Shown: one piece after another, positions 15,855 to 24,680 of the stretch | Layout of the letters: each line of letters starts with the position of its first letter | Position numbering within the stretch: position 1 is the first letter of the stretch | Virus record (IMG/VR): IMGVR_UViG_3300031565_004833 | Span: 1-44,669 of that record | Length of the DNA: 44,669 nucleotides | Direction: 5' to 3' (one strand) | Source: a virus | Notes under the pieces: generated by a model | Told to the model about the DNA's origin: nothing | The model's database searches: none | The model's input: the letters and a program-made list of their open reading frames with translations, nothing else | Position numbers and translations under genes: made by a program

Positions 15855-16739
15855 ATGCCAACGTACAGACTGCACGACGAAAATGGTAATTTTTTCATAA
15901 GAAAAGAAGGAGATTCTTTTTATCTAAATACTTTTGGAATTGGAGGAGGGAGCGGAACTCCTGGTCCTGTTGCTAGTTTTAGTTATTCAACCACTACGAA
16001 CAGCGCATGTGTTGATAATGATCTAAATTTTAGTTGGGCTGCACCACTTGACGATGGAGGTAGTGCTGTTACTGGTTATGTAATTAGGAGAATAGGATCA
16101 GAGTGGATCGACGATACTGTGTATTCCTCAGGAGATCCTACACAGACGGGGTATGCAATTAATGAATTTTTAGAATTATGTCTCAGTGCTCCTGAGCAAG
16201 AAGTTACTCCAATAAATCCTCTTGTGTTGGGAAATATTACTTCTGTTGATTTTAGCGGCGTTGCTTGTGGTTATTATTCTTATCAGATTGCTGCTATTAA
16301 TGTTAACGGAACTGGAACTTACTACCCATTTACAGCAATGGATTTGTATACTGGTGGTCTTGGATGGGCTCAAGTTGGACCAAGAGGATTTACTGTAACA
16401 AATCATGGAGAAGGATCTATTACTATTAATTATCCGTCTAATATTTATAATGCATATAATGATGCTGAAGTTTGTGCTCCTGGCTCTACTTTCGGAGGCG
16501 TTACATCAAACTTATACGAATTTGGAGAGTTTTATGATTGGGATGGAACAGGACCAGATCCTAACATAGTAGATTCATATAGTTCATCTGATCCAACTAA
16601 TGCAGGACAAGTGTTTTACGATGGTCAATCACCCGGTATATACTATGCCACAATTGAAGAAACATGGTATGATGAAGAATATCAAGCTTGTACAGTACAA
16701 AAACATGCGTGTACAGTACCTTTTGAAATTACCTCCTAA
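15855..16739 (+). CDS. Fibronectin III-like virion or fibre protein
   Basis: 294 residues. The N-terminal 30 residues (YRLHDENGNFFIRKEGDSFY) form a leader also found, diverged, in the next protein. A fibronectin III-like domain follows (PVASFSYSTTT ... FSWAAPLDDGGSAVTGYVIRR ... GYYSYQIAAINVNG). The C-terminal part has a Cys-bearing beta-rich sequence (GITYYATIEETWYDEEYQAC-type). Such Ig-like modules decorate capsids and tail fibres and bind carbohydrates. No enzymatic motif is seen. An AAGGAA ribosome site and a GGTGTA-type element precede it. Confidence 0.72.
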   Translation: MPTYRLHDENGNFFIRKEGDSFYLNTFGIGGGSGTPGPVASFSYSTTTNSACVDNDLNFSWAAPLDDGGSAVTGYVIRRIGSEWIDDTVYSSGDPTQTGYAINEFLELCLSAPEQEVTPINPLVLGNITSVDFSGVACGYYSYQIAAINVNGTGTYYPFTAMDLYTGGLGWAQVGPRGFTVTNHGEGSITINYPSNIYNAYNDAEVCAPGSTFGGVTSNLYEFGEFYDWDGTGPDPNIVDSYSSSDPTNAGQVFYDGQSPGIYYATIEETWYDEEYQACTVQKHACTVPFEITS

Positions 16740-16751
16740 AAAAGCGATAGT

Positions 16752-18554
16752 ATGAATATACACAGAATCAAAATAAGAAACGGCAGGGTTTATCTAGAAG
16801 AAAACAACGATTCTTTCTTTATTAATAGTAATCCTCCAAATATCGGACCTTATGATTCTGGGTATTATTGTATAGGTAGTCCTACTGATGTAGAGGCTAC
16901 TTGCCATGACCCTAGTTGTTTCTATCATTCTGGTGGGCCTATATACACTTGGTGTAATACTATAAATGGGCCTTATAGCACTTTAGAAGAATGCGAAGCC
17001 GCCTGTTCTGTTGTATTAGATCCACCTGCGCCTATAGTTGGATTTTCATACACCATGGAAAATTACGATAGTTCTCAAAGATGTGAGAGTGCTCCACTTT
17101 TAATAGCACTATGCTGTGATAATCTGGAGGACGGTTCTATTACATGGAGATGGAACGCACCAGAAAATGAAGATGAAGTAGCTTTTTATGTTATCAGAAG
17201 AATCTTATCGAGCCCCACAAGAGTTCTTAATGGAACGCAACCGGAAGGATTTTTGCCAGAATATAACGGACCATATTCTATTGCTGACAGCGGCGGAGCA
17301 ACGGATAATAATACTACAACTTTAACACATTTTGAACCTTTTGTTGTTACATCAACTAGTGGTACAGGAGATACTTTTTCTGCTGCTGGTGAATACCTAA
17401 GTGGATCGAGTTTCTATTACGATGAATACTCAGGAGACTCTGATCATTTTCCAACTATAGGAATAAGTAAAATTGAGTTTAGTAAACAATTTGGTCCAAA
17501 ACTCACATTTAGAAGCAGTGCCGCTAAAACAGAATTTGTTGATACTAATCATGAGATGATTTTAGGAGCTAGTGGTTCAGGATATACTGGCAGAGAATAT
17601 AATGGAATTCACTATTTACAAAACAATAGAATATCAAATCAAACTGACACTACAATATCATATTCTGGAACTCCAAGTTTAACAATTGCTCTGTCTGGTA
17701 TCGACCATTTATTAGAAGATTTAGAAAATAATCCAGATACATTTTTATATATTCAAATGGATTATGATTATGCGGAGTTGCTGATTGATAATTGCGATAG
17801 TGAAATCGAAACCAAAAAATCTCCTTTTATTATATCTAAAACAACAGCTGATGCCATATTTAGAACTGGCGATGTATATGAAATTAATTTAGGTCAAAAT
17901 CCATCATGTGGATATCATTCGTATCAAATTATTGCCGTAAATGAAAATGGTCAAAGTGTACAAAAACCAAATGACATCGAAACTATGTCCACTTACGGAT
18001 CAGGATGGATATTTAAGGGCAACCAAGAGTGGACCGTATCTGATGACGGCGGATCAAATCTTATATTTGAATGGGGAGTAGGAGAAAATGTTGGGTTTAG
18101 TGGTTTATGTCCAGCAGAAACTGGGTATTATTTTAATAGTAGCAACCCTTCTTGCCCAGGAGTTAATGGTCCTTTTATCTCAGCAGCAGAGTGTTCACAA
18201 GCACAAACTGATTGTGGGCTTATAATACCAGCTCCATGTTATAATCAGCAACTTTCAGTTACTCTTGAGTATGTTAGCGGAATTTTATACAGTAGAAACG
18301 GAGACGATCTAACATACGAAGCATCAAGCGAGACACCCGGATATTTATCAATGCCCGCTCCTCCTAATGGCTGGTACGAGTTTAAAGGCATCGAAGGTCG
18401 TTACATCGAAGATTCCGAGGGCGGCACTACTCTTTGTGAGCAAGAAACAAAAAAATGCAGCGGGGGTGGCATAAACTTATTACCATATGATGGTTATTTT
18501 TACGTTTATGATGGTCAATTAGTTCAAGCACCTGCTTATCCTATAGTAAATTAA
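16752..18554 (+). CDS. Large Cys-rich fibronectin III-like adhesin
   Basis: 600 residues, paralogous to the previous protein: a similar N-terminal leader (HRIKIRNGRVYLEENNDSFF), a fibronectin-like WRWNAPENEDEVAFYVIRR segment and a GYHSYQIIAVNENG segment. It adds two copies of a small Cys motif, NGPYSTLEECEAAC near residue 75 and NGPFISAAECSQAQTDC near residue 480, each after a Cys-rich loop. The even Cys content suggests disulfides, which fits the nearby exported thioredoxin-like protein. It is probably a host-contact protein of the virion. It lies 12 bases after the first and is co-transcribed. Confidence 0.7.
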   Translation: MNIHRIKIRNGRVYLEENNDSFFINSNPPNIGPYDSGYYCIGSPTDVEATCHDPSCFYHSGGPIYTWCNTINGPYSTLEECEAACSVVLDPPAPIVGFSYTMENYDSSQRCESAPLLIALCCDNLEDGSITWRWNAPENEDEVAFYVIRRILSSPTRVLNGTQPEGFLPEYNGPYSIADSGGATDNNTTTLTHFEPFVVTSTSGTGDTFSAAGEYLSGSSFYYDEYSGDSDHFPTIGISKIEFSKQFGPKLTFRSSAAKTEFVDTNHEMILGASGSGYTGREYNGIHYLQNNRISNQTDTTISYSGTPSLTIALSGIDHLLEDLENNPDTFLYIQMDYDYAELLIDNCDSEIETKKSPFIISKTTADAIFRTGDVYEINLGQNPSCGYHSYQIIAVNENGQSVQKPNDIETMSTYGSGWIFKGNQEWTVSDDGGSNLIFEWGVGENVGFSGLCPAETGYYFNSSNPSCPGVNGPFISAAECSQAQTDCGLIIPAPCYNQQLSVTLEYVSGILYSRNGDDLTYEASSETPGYLSMPAPPNGWYEFKGIEGRYIEDSEGGTTLCEQETKKCSGGGINLLPYDGYFYVYDGQLVQAPAYPIVN

Positions 18555-18565
18555 GAAAGTACAAA

Positions 18566-19096
18566 ATGAGATATCATGATATATTAAAAGGCATTGAATC
18601 TTCTCTAGAAAAAACCTCTTCGTATGATGATAGATTAAAATACGAAAGAAAAAACATGTACTATCCTGCTCCGATAGCAGAGGATGAAATGAAGATATCT
18701 CCAGAAAACATGGAGAACGAAAGTCCAAAAGACGAAATGGAAGAATATAAAGAAGACTTTTTCAATATGAGTGTTGGTTCTTTAACAGCTATTATGATGC
18801 ATTCTAAAGCTATACTAGAAAATTTAGACAATCCGCAAGTAAAAGAAAACTTGACAGAGAGCTGGCTTCAGGGTAAAATTGCAATAACAGAGGATTACAT
18901 GAGAACGATTCATGATTTTATCATGTATGTCTCTGAGGCTGCCGATAATGTAGAAGCAGCAGATAAGCCAGGGTTATGGGAAAATATCAGGAAGAAAAGA
19001 GAGCGAGAAGGTAAAAAATACCGACCCGCAAAACCAGGAGACAAAGATAGACCAGACCCAGAACAATGGAAAAAATTAACTAAAGAGAAAAAGTAG
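18566..19096 (+). CDS. Helical phage protein, possible head-assembly factor
   Basis: 176 residues. The middle is helical with a conserved-looking VGSLTAIMMHSKAILENL and WLQGKIAITEDYMRTIHDFI, and the C-terminus is very basic (GLWENIRKKREREGKKYRP, then KPGDKDRPDPEQWKK). The basic tail with PGD is shared by small proteins near head genes of T4-like and aquatic phages, as far as I recall. A structural or scaffold role is plausible, not proven. A 53-base gap without a clear terminator follows. Confidence 0.68.
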   Translation: MRYHDILKGIESSLEKTSSYDDRLKYERKNMYYPAPIAEDEMKISPENMENESPKDEMEEYKEDFFNMSVGSLTAIMMHSKAILENLDNPQVKENLTESWLQGKIAITEDYMRTIHDFIMYVSEAADNVEAADKPGLWENIRKKREREGKKYRPAKPGDKDRPDPEQWKKLTKEKK

Positions 19097-19149
19097 TCTC
19101 TTATTTGAAATTGATATTAGGAATTTTTACTTAGGACTTAGGAGAAAAT

Positions 19150-19806
19150 ATGTCTGTACAGATTGAAGGAATTGGTAAGCAAAAGATTGAATATAGGGAC
19201 CACAATGAAATTAATTTTTATTGTTTGTCAGAATATCTAACACTAGCGAAAAAATCTATCTCTAAATTCGCTAATCGTTTTTATAGGGGTCTGTCTATAA
19301 AAATGTTAAAAGACGAAGATGCTATTTCCAATATTGCTAATGCTATAATGATGGCAGATTGGCGATTTGACGAAAATTATGTGGGTAAAAATAAAGAGAA
19401 AAAGACAAGATACTCATATAGAAACCAATGTGCTCTTTGGGCTATTCAAGGATATGTTACTAAAAATTACAGGAACAAAAACAAGAAACAAAAAACCTAT
19501 TCTCTCGATCATACAATTTATGACAATGAAGAATTTTCATCTTATTGTTTTGTGGTAAATAATAAATCTAAGAGTCCCGAAGAAATAATGTTGCACGAAG
19601 AACAAAATCAACAGATAAAGAACAAAATTGATGAAATACTGTGCCTTGACTTTATTACTGACAATCAGAAAGAATATATAAGATTGTACTACATAGAAGG
19701 TAATACTTTTGAGCAAATTGGTAAAAAGTTTCGTCTTACCAGAGAAGCAATTCGTCAATCAATAAAAAAAGCTATTACTAAAATACAGGAATACTATAAT
19801 GTCTAA
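19150..19806 (+). CDS. Sigma-70 family sigma factor
   Basis: 218 residues, with a sigma region 2-like part (about 55-105: DEDAISNIANAIMMADWRF ... YRNQCALWAIQGYV) and a region 4 helix-turn-helix (about 165-215: TDNQKEYIRLYYIEGNTFEQIG then RLTREAIRQSIKKAITKI). Region 3 and region 1.1 are absent. Its size and division are like T4 gp55 and other phage sigma factors, which direct host RNA polymerase to late promoters. The GGTGTA elements in this window could be its targets; that is a guess. An AGGAGA site precedes the ATG and the gene overlaps the next by eight bases. Confidence 0.82.
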   Translation: MSVQIEGIGKQKIEYRDHNEINFYCLSEYLTLAKKSISKFANRFYRGLSIKMLKDEDAISNIANAIMMADWRFDENYVGKNKEKKTRYSYRNQCALWAIQGYVTKNYRNKNKKQKTYSLDHTIYDNEEFSSYCFVVNNKSKSPEEIMLHEEQNQQIKNKIDEILCLDFITDNQKEYIRLYYIEGNTFEQIGKKFRLTREAIRQSIKKAITKIQEYYNV

Positions 19807-20194
19807 ATTTTATCATAATGCCAATTTAGTTATATTTACAACTGACATAAAAAATAATAAGCAATATGTTTTATCAACTGATAAAAATGAAATTCGTTTT
19901 CCTTTTCTGGAAATAAAGGGGGAATCAAAAAAAGACATTGATTCATCTATTGGTAACTATATCAGAGAAAATATTCTTTTTTTAAAGAACGAAGAACTTT
20001 TTATACAACTGATAAGTCTAAATGAAGAATGCATATCTGACAATCCAGAAATAATTTCATCTGTTTATGGCTTTATTGTTCCACAAGAAACCCAGGTTAA
20101 TTACGAAAAATATAATTGGATTGAGTTTGATTTACTGAACGAAAGTAATAAATACAATATTCTATTCATAGATATAATTAGGAGTTTAGTCTAA
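19799..20194 (+). CDS. Hypothetical protein, Nudix-fold-like
   Basis: 131 residues. The order of strands (NLVIFTTD, KQYVLSTD, IRFPFLEIKG, then a helix, then VYGFIVPQ) recalls a Nudix fold, but the Glu-rich Nudix box is missing, so no hydrolase activity can be claimed. Unknown function, between the sigma factor and an acidic protein; its last base is shared with the start of the next gene, implying coupled translation. Confidence 0.6.
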   Translation: MSKFYHNANLVIFTTDIKNNKQYVLSTDKNEIRFPFLEIKGESKKDIDSSIGNYIRENILFLKNEELFIQLISLNEECISDNPEIISSVYGFIVPQETQVNYEKYNWIEFDLLNESNKYNILFIDIIRSLV

Positions 20195-20589
20195 TGTTTA
20201 ATTTATTCAAAGGAAAATCTTCTAAAGAACCAAAAGAAAAGAATGAAGACCCACTAAGAATAAGCTTAGAAGAAAACGCTATCATGTTTTGCGTAGATAA
20301 GAACCACGAACTAATCATCAAAATTAGTGCGCAAAATCTAGACAACGAAAGCGCCAAAAAAGTCGCTGAGGTTTTATTTTTCATGGGCAAAGGATATTAC
20401 CGACCTCAAATATTACAGATGTTGCAGGACATGGCTGTTGATGATCCTTCAAGGCAGGGTTTTGTTAGCGATTTAATCCTGTACTGGTCTGCATATATTG
20501 ACACATACAAAGATTTGACCTATAATAAAGGTGGTCCCGTTGTTTGTCCAACTAAATTTTCTCAACTTGTTCATAACTCGGAAAAATAA
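20194..20589 (+). CDS. Hypothetical phage protein
   Basis: 131 residues. A short basic leader (FKGKSSKEPKEKNED) is followed by a mixed domain containing AKKVAEVLFFMGKGYYRPQIL and a segment with SDLILYWSAYIDTYKDL. No known motif. It is in a run of small genes that overlap or nearly touch, between the sigma factor and the ClpP-like protease, so a virion or assembly role is possible. Confidence 0.65.
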   Translation: MFNLFKGKSSKEPKEKNEDPLRISLEENAIMFCVDKNHELIIKISAQNLDNESAKKVAEVLFFMGKGYYRPQILQMLQDMAVDDPSRQGFVSDLILYWSAYIDTYKDLTYNKGGPVVCPTKFSQLVHNSEK

Positions 20590-20592
20590 CAA

Positions 20593-20997
20593 ATGAAACC
20601 AGAAGCATTAATAGTGTGGGAAAAATGGGTAGATCCTTTTGGGCAAGCATTGGAGGAAGCAAAATGGACAGACTATGAAAATGAAATAGATACTTTAAAC
20701 GATATTGAGTATATAGATGACGAAGATATGGAAATGAGACCTATTAAGGCTATTGCCACACCAATGGGTATTATTCCGTATAATGAATTAACTGCCCCTA
20801 GTAGCCTGTTTAATTTTTGGGTTGGTCATACTAATTTCGATATTACAAAAAAAATAGTAGACATTATTGAAAAATCTGATGGTGTAGAAATTCTAGATAT
20901 TTTTACAAGATATCGTTTTAGAATAGGTATAGGAAAATGTTTTAACGATAGCGAAACAATGAAATCAATTAATGACGAAATTTATAAAGAGATTTAG
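20593..20997 (+). CDS. Hypothetical phage protein
   Basis: 134 residues with an acidic N-terminal half (NEIDTLNDIEYIDDEDMEM) and a C-terminal part (FWVGHTNFDITKKIVDIIEKS, then ILDIFTRYRFRIGIGKCF) that looks like an alpha/beta domain. No family recognised. The stop abuts the start of the ClpP-like gene directly, so the two probably work on the same process or at least are co-expressed. Confidence 0.65.
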   Translation: MKPEALIVWEKWVDPFGQALEEAKWTDYENEIDTLNDIEYIDDEDMEMRPIKAIATPMGIIPYNELTAPSSLFNFWVGHTNFDITKKIVDIIEKSDGVEILDIFTRYRFRIGIGKCFNDSETMKSINDEIYKEI

Positions 20998-21651
20998 ATG
21001 AACGCTAAAAATAACGATCCTTTATCTGATTTCCATGACTATGGAGCTAACGTAAAAACAAGAGAGATATTCTTGCAAAATTATCCAGAACATGACGGTA
21101 ATCCTGGTGTTGATTATAAAACAGCTAATTGTTTCATTAAAAACCTAAGAGCGCTCGAATTATCCTCCAACAAAGACATATTTATTCATCTTTATAGCAC
21201 TGGTGGGGAATGGAATGACTGCATGGCTATATATGATTCAGTTAAATATGCCAACTCTAAAATTACAATGCTTTCTTATGGTCAAACAGAATCAGCTAGC
21301 ACAATCATTCTTCAAGCTGCTAAAATTAGGATATTAATGCCTAATTCTTATTTTATGGTTCACTATGGAACTAGTGGATATATTGGGCAGTATCTTAGTG
21401 TGCAGAATTGGAGTAATTACGAAAAATATATTTGTGACATTATGATCGACATTTATGCGAACAGATGTGCAAATGGATTGTATTTCAAAGAAAAAAAATA
21501 TACACTCGATAAAGTGAAAAAACATCTCTATAAAAAACTAAAAGATGGAGATTGGTACTTAAAACCCGAAGAAGCCGTGTATTATGGTTTTGCTGATGGT
21601 GTATTAGGTAATAGAAAGTATCCTAATGTAGACGCTCTATTAACACCATAA
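20998..21651 (+). CDS. ClpP-like serine protease
   Basis: 217 residues. ClpP-fold features are the strand-turn IFIHLYSTGGEWNDC, the catalytic Ser in TESAST (S101), PNSYFMVHYG with the His (H122), and a C-terminal EEAVYYGFADGVLG with an Asp (D200) where ClpP has its third residue. The Ser-to-His gap is shorter than in E. coli ClpP but like that of phage ClpP-type head proteases. Phage relatives often mature capsids. No AAA+ partner other than RuvB is in the window. Alternative: a modifier of host proteolysis. Confidence 0.78.
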   Translation: MNAKNNDPLSDFHDYGANVKTREIFLQNYPEHDGNPGVDYKTANCFIKNLRALELSSNKDIFIHLYSTGGEWNDCMAIYDSVKYANSKITMLSYGQTESASTIILQAAKIRILMPNSYFMVHYGTSGYIGQYLSVQNWSNYEKYICDIMIDIYANRCANGLYFKEKKYTLDKVKKHLYKKLKDGDWYLKPEEAVYYGFADGVLGNRKYPNVDALLTP

Positions 21652-21663
21652 GGCAAGCACAAC

Positions 21664-22323
21664 ATGTTTATAGATTTCGCGATTATTAGTACTGATATCA
21701 CTACTAAAGAAGCAAAAGATCTATTAGTAGAATCTACAAAAAACAAGATTAATAGCGTAACCGTTTCATATGATTTGCTAAAATTAGCCAAAAAAATAAT
21801 TAAAAGCTCAAATATAGACATCTCTTGTTTTATTGATTTTCCTTTGGGTATATCTGACCCCGATACCAGGCAGTTAGCAGTAAAACAAGCTATTGGTGCT
21901 GGTGCTACTTCTGTAGATATTAGTATGCCTCAAAATTTAGCAGCTAATAGAAGATACGATAAGATAAGAGAGGATGTGTCTACTGTCAAAAACATATGTT
22001 TAGAAAACAATATAAAAACAAGATATATACTAGAATACAGGTCGTTTGATCATAAATGTCTTAAAAAAATTTGCGAAATATTTGATGACAATAATATAGA
22101 ATTTTGTTTTCCTTCAACTAGTTTTTTTTTAGATAATTTAAGCGACAATATTATAGCTTCATCATTTTTGCACGAAAACTCTAAAGAAATAAATATAATC
22201 TGTAGCGGTAATTTTTGGACTGAAAACCATTTCAATATAATAAACAAATCTGGAATATATGGTTTTAGAACATCGTCTATTTCTGTCTTAAAAAATTACA
22301 ATAAGTATTTGTTAAACAACTAA
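21664..22323 (+). CDS. DeoC-like protein lacking the catalytic lysine
   Basis: 219 residues with the general plan of a deoxyribose-phosphate aldolase barrel: FIDFPLGISDPDTRQLAVKQAI, GAGATSVDISMPQNLA, and a late segment ending in IYGFRTSSI, where aldolases bind phosphate. The Schiff-base Lys of DeoC (in KTST) is replaced here: FCFPSTS has Phe, at about residue 149. The second, proton-shuttling Lys is also absent. It is therefore probably not an aldolase. The same barrel may bind a sugar phosphate or serve as a structural protein. It sits beside structural genes. Confidence 0.65.
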   Translation: MFIDFAIISTDITTKEAKDLLVESTKNKINSVTVSYDLLKLAKKIIKSSNIDISCFIDFPLGISDPDTRQLAVKQAIGAGATSVDISMPQNLAANRRYDKIREDVSTVKNICLENNIKTRYILEYRSFDHKCLKKICEIFDDNNIEFCFPSTSFFLDNLSDNIIASSFLHENSKEINIICSGNFWTENHFNIINKSGIYGFRTSSISVLKNYNKYLLNN

Positions 22324-22327
22324 ATAT

Positions 22328-22340
22328 ATACGGTGTATAG
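22328..22340 (+). promoter_or_regulatory. Recurring GGTGTA element (copy 3)
   Basis: ATACGGTGTATAG is about 40 bases before the next start codon, inside the 56-base gap before a structural-type gene. It shares GGTGTATAG with copies at 15806 and inside the PAP2 gene. Candidate phage promoter element. Confidence 0.35.
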
Positions 22341-22379
22341 CATACTAACAGTATCTTACTAATTATTACAGGAGTTATC

Positions 22380-22946
22380 ATGGCTACAATGCAAGTAAAT
22401 GGCAGTGCCGTAACAAAAATTTCTACCGATAACAATGGCGGTTCTATTAAAAGCAACGGTTCTGTTTCTGTAGGACTAAGACAAGTATCCTTAGTCGAGC
22501 AGAACGTTGGCGTTTTTGGCTCAACAGTAGTAAACGGAGTCAATGTAGAGCCGTCAATTTCTGGAGGAGAAATACCTCATAATCATCAAAACCCAATATC
22601 TTTTTTTACTTCTCAAAAATTAGCTGGGGTTTCTAACAATGCTTTGAATAGCCCTAACGCATGTTATGTGTATATGAGAAATCCAGCGCCTTGGGAAGTA
22701 ATGAGAACGAGAAGACTTGCAACAGCTATTAGAGATGGTTATTTCAATGTATTTACTGGAGTAGCAGAAAGCGGATATCCCGTTACGGAAGTTGATCTTT
22801 GGTGGGATGTTGCTGCTAATACTGGTGTAGCAGACACTCCAGATATTGTTGCTTCTCCAAGTAGAGCAAATCCTGGGTATCTTTATTTCTTAGACGGTAG
22901 TCCAAATCCATCAACAATCAATTATTCTAGCAAAACAGGTAACTAA
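22380..22946 (+). CDS. Putative structural protein
   Basis: 188 residues. Repeats of short Gly/Ser/Asn/Val strands dominate the first half (NGSAVTKISTDNNGG, NGSVSVGLRQV, STVVNGVNVEP). The second half contains TEVDLWWDVAAN and a long acidic-aromatic stretch. It has no catalytic motif and looks like a beta-rich virion or tail-associated protein. A good GGAG ribosome site and a GGTGTA-type element precede it. Confidence 0.62.
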   Translation: MATMQVNGSAVTKISTDNNGGSIKSNGSVSVGLRQVSLVEQNVGVFGSTVVNGVNVEPSISGGEIPHNHQNPISFFTSQKLAGVSNNALNSPNACYVYMRNPAPWEVMRTRRLATAIRDGYFNVFTGVAESGYPVTEVDLWWDVAANTGVADTPDIVASPSRANPGYLYFLDGSPNPSTINYSSKTGN

Positions 22947-22967
22947 TAATATTTGTTAGGAGAAAAC

Positions 22968-23306
22968 ATGACACTACTAGCAGAAATAAGTCATACAATA
23001 TTTGACTTCTGGCAAAATATAGCTACTACTGCGGTTGGCATTATCATTACTTTAGTAGCTTTTTGGGCCGGCATTGTTAGACATATGGCAACAAGAGAAG
23101 AAGTCTGCGAAATGATTGTCACTAGAAGTCCATATGTTGAAGATAGGCAATATATAATGGAAAGACTTGCTGTTAACAAAGAAATTCAAGGTCAGCTATC
23201 ATTAGCTTTACAAAAAAATTCAGAAGTAATGAATGAATTAAGAATACAAATAGCAACATTGTCTAAAACTTTAGAAACACTAGAAACAAGAATGGATAGG
23301 GAGTAA
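22968..23306 (+). CDS. Membrane-anchored coiled-coil protein
   Basis: About 112 residues from the ATG at 22968, chosen because an AGGAGA site at 22958-22963 sits at the right distance; the in-frame ATG upstream has none. A hydrophobic segment (about 17-38, TTAVGIIITLVAFWAGIV) is followed by a long coiled coil with regular Leu/Ile (about 65-110). This layout fits inner-membrane spanins or a tether for a complex. It opens a block of small membrane proteins. Confidence 0.7.
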   Translation: MTLLAEISHTIFDFWQNIATTAVGIIITLVAFWAGIVRHMATREEVCEMIVTRSPYVEDRQYIMERLAVNKEIQGQLSLALQKNSEVMNELRIQIATLSKTLETLETRMDRE

Positions 23307-23312
23307 ACGCTT

Positions 23313-23546
23313 ATGGCTGTAATACATTTGTCTAAACCCAGTAAAATTATCAATAATTGCCTAACAGTAGTTGGTCTACCACCTACTGGACCTTCAGTAT
23401 CTCCTGATTATACTTTAGGTTTTCCTTTTTGTTTAGCAAATGAGGAAGAGACAGCTAGAATAACAGGTGTTTTAGACGACAGATACGACAATACATTTGA
23501 CAATAATTATTTTTGTTGCAGTCCAATTGATGGTGGTGATGCTTAA
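23313..23546 (+). CDS. Small hypothetical protein
   Basis: 77 residues, with no family recognised. The middle contains LPPTGPSVSPDYTLGFPFCL and the end NNYFCCSPIDGGDA. Three Cys suggest metal or disulfide. It follows the coiled-coil gene by six bases. Confidence 0.5.
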   Translation: MAVIHLSKPSKIINNCLTVVGLPPTGPSVSPDYTLGFPFCLANEEETARITGVLDDRYDNTFDNNYFCCSPIDGGDA

Positions 23547-23557
23547 CCGGTGTAATT
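23547..23557 (+). promoter_or_regulatory. Recurring GGTGTA element (copy 4)
   Basis: CCGGTGTAATT is directly after the preceding stop codon and about 20 bases before the start of the next gene, in a 30-base gap. Related copies have GGTGTAAT at 42608 and at 27835. Weaker in position than the others. Confidence 0.25.
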
Positions 23558-23576
23558 AATACTAGAGGTAATCCAA

Positions 23577-23912
23577 ATGAAACCAAACTATAGGACAAGT
23601 GAATTTTGGTTTACTGTGGTTAGTTTTATATTTAGTGGACTATTTCTTTTAGGGGTAATACAGGATTTTGACCAAAAAGAAGAACTTATTTCTGATGTTA
23701 CCCACGGAGTAGAAAGTATTATCTTGCTTTCCGGGCAAGCTGCAATATTATATAGATACATAAGAAGTCGTAACGAGCAGAAAAAAAGTCAAGCAGATAT
23801 TGATCTAGCCAAAGAAGTAGCAAGACAAGTAGAGATCGAACTAGAAAAAAGGAAGTTACAAAAAAATGACGAGCCAAGAATTGATAACTCAGGAAGTTCA
23901 GAAACTAATTGA
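23577..23912 (+). CDS. Holin-like protein with two membrane segments
   Basis: 111 residues. Two hydrophobic segments (about 9-30, FWFTVVSFIFSGLFLLGVI, and about 42-62, VESIILLSGQAAILYRYI) are followed by a charged coiled-coil C-terminus. Two-helix small membrane proteins of this size are typical class II holin candidates. The gene overlaps the next by 47 bases. Whether it permeabilises membranes is untested. Confidence 0.62.
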   Translation: MKPNYRTSEFWFTVVSFIFSGLFLLGVIQDFDQKEELISDVTHGVESIILLSGQAAILYRYIRSRNEQKKSQADIDLAKEVARQVEIELEKRKLQKNDEPRIDNSGSSETN

Positions 23913-24261
23913 AACAGTTAAAAAAAGTTTTAAGGACATAAAGAGAATCGCTTTATCAGAAGCGTGGAAAGTTTTGCAATTAGCAATAGCTACTGTTGTA
24001 CAAATTGTTGAGGCTATAGGAACAGATCTAAGCAGTCCCGACAAAAAACAACTAGCCATGAATCTTTTAAGTGAATTTTACGATAAAGTTTTCTTGATCG
24101 TAGATGTTCCAGTGGTTCCTAATTTATTGGAACCTGTAATACATAAATATGTTAAAGCTTTTCTTATGTTGTTGGTAAGTTCAACAATTGATAGTATGGT
24201 AACAGTATTTAGAAACACAGGAGTATTTAAGCCTAAAACACCATCAGTAGAGGTAGTATAA
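23866..24261 (+). CDS. Small membrane-associated protein
   Basis: 131 residues with several amphipathic helices: WKVLQLAIATVVQIVEAI, LAMNLLSEFYDKVFLIVDV and VKAFLMLLVSSTIDSMV. It begins within the preceding gene and its last base is shared with the next start codon, so translation is coupled on both sides. A membrane or lysis role is inferred from context. Confidence 0.6.
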   Translation: MTSQELITQEVQKLIETVKKSFKDIKRIALSEAWKVLQLAIATVVQIVEAIGTDLSSPDKKQLAMNLLSEFYDKVFLIVDVPVVPNLLEPVIHKYVKAFLMLLVSSTIDSMVTVFRNTGVFKPKTPSVEVV

Positions 24262-24680
24262 TGAATTATTCACAAAGTTTTGAAGAATTTTCTAGTTCTG
24301 TAGGCCCAACGGATTTAGCTTTATATGCAGGAGTAGGGATTGCATTATTTGTATTATTTAAGGACAGACTAAGCCCTGTTCAAAAAGTGTTAATAGATTT
24401 TCTAGAAACAGCAAAAAAATGGTTTCAAGATACAACAAAACCAAAACCCCCTGTTGTTGGTCCATTACCAGACTTTCCTGTACCAACAGCACCACCATTA
24501 GTTAGGCCGCAAGTAGAAACCAAAAATGTTGGATTTCTTGATTTAGTAGCATCATGGAAACAGACGAGAGATTTATCAAAAGAGTATGGTTGCGAACAGG
24601 CTACAGAAATGTTAGACCAAGTATTTCAGTATTTATCACCCGTAGTTTGCCTTGATGAGGAGAAAAATAATGAACAGTAA
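24261..24680 (+). CDS. Membrane protein with proline-rich linker
   Basis: 139 residues. One membrane segment (about 16-34, DLALYAGVGIALFVLF) leads to a proline-rich stretch (PKPPVVGPLPDFPVPTAPP) and a soluble helical tail with YGCEQATEMLDQVFQYL. This layout suggests an envelope-spanning protein. It overlaps the following gene by 11 bases. Confidence 0.62.
   Translation: MNYSQSFEEFSSSVGPTDLALYAGVGIALFVLFKDRLSPVQKVLIDFLETAKKWFQDTTKPKPPVVGPLPDFPVPTAPPLVRPQVETKNVGFLDLVASWKQTRDLSKEYGCEQATEMLDQVFQYLSPVVCLDEEKNNEQ

Noticed and set aside
20194-20997. Portal or capsid identity for the unknown genes before the ClpP-like protease
   Set aside because: They are too short and show no portal or capsid motif; position alone was not enough to call them.
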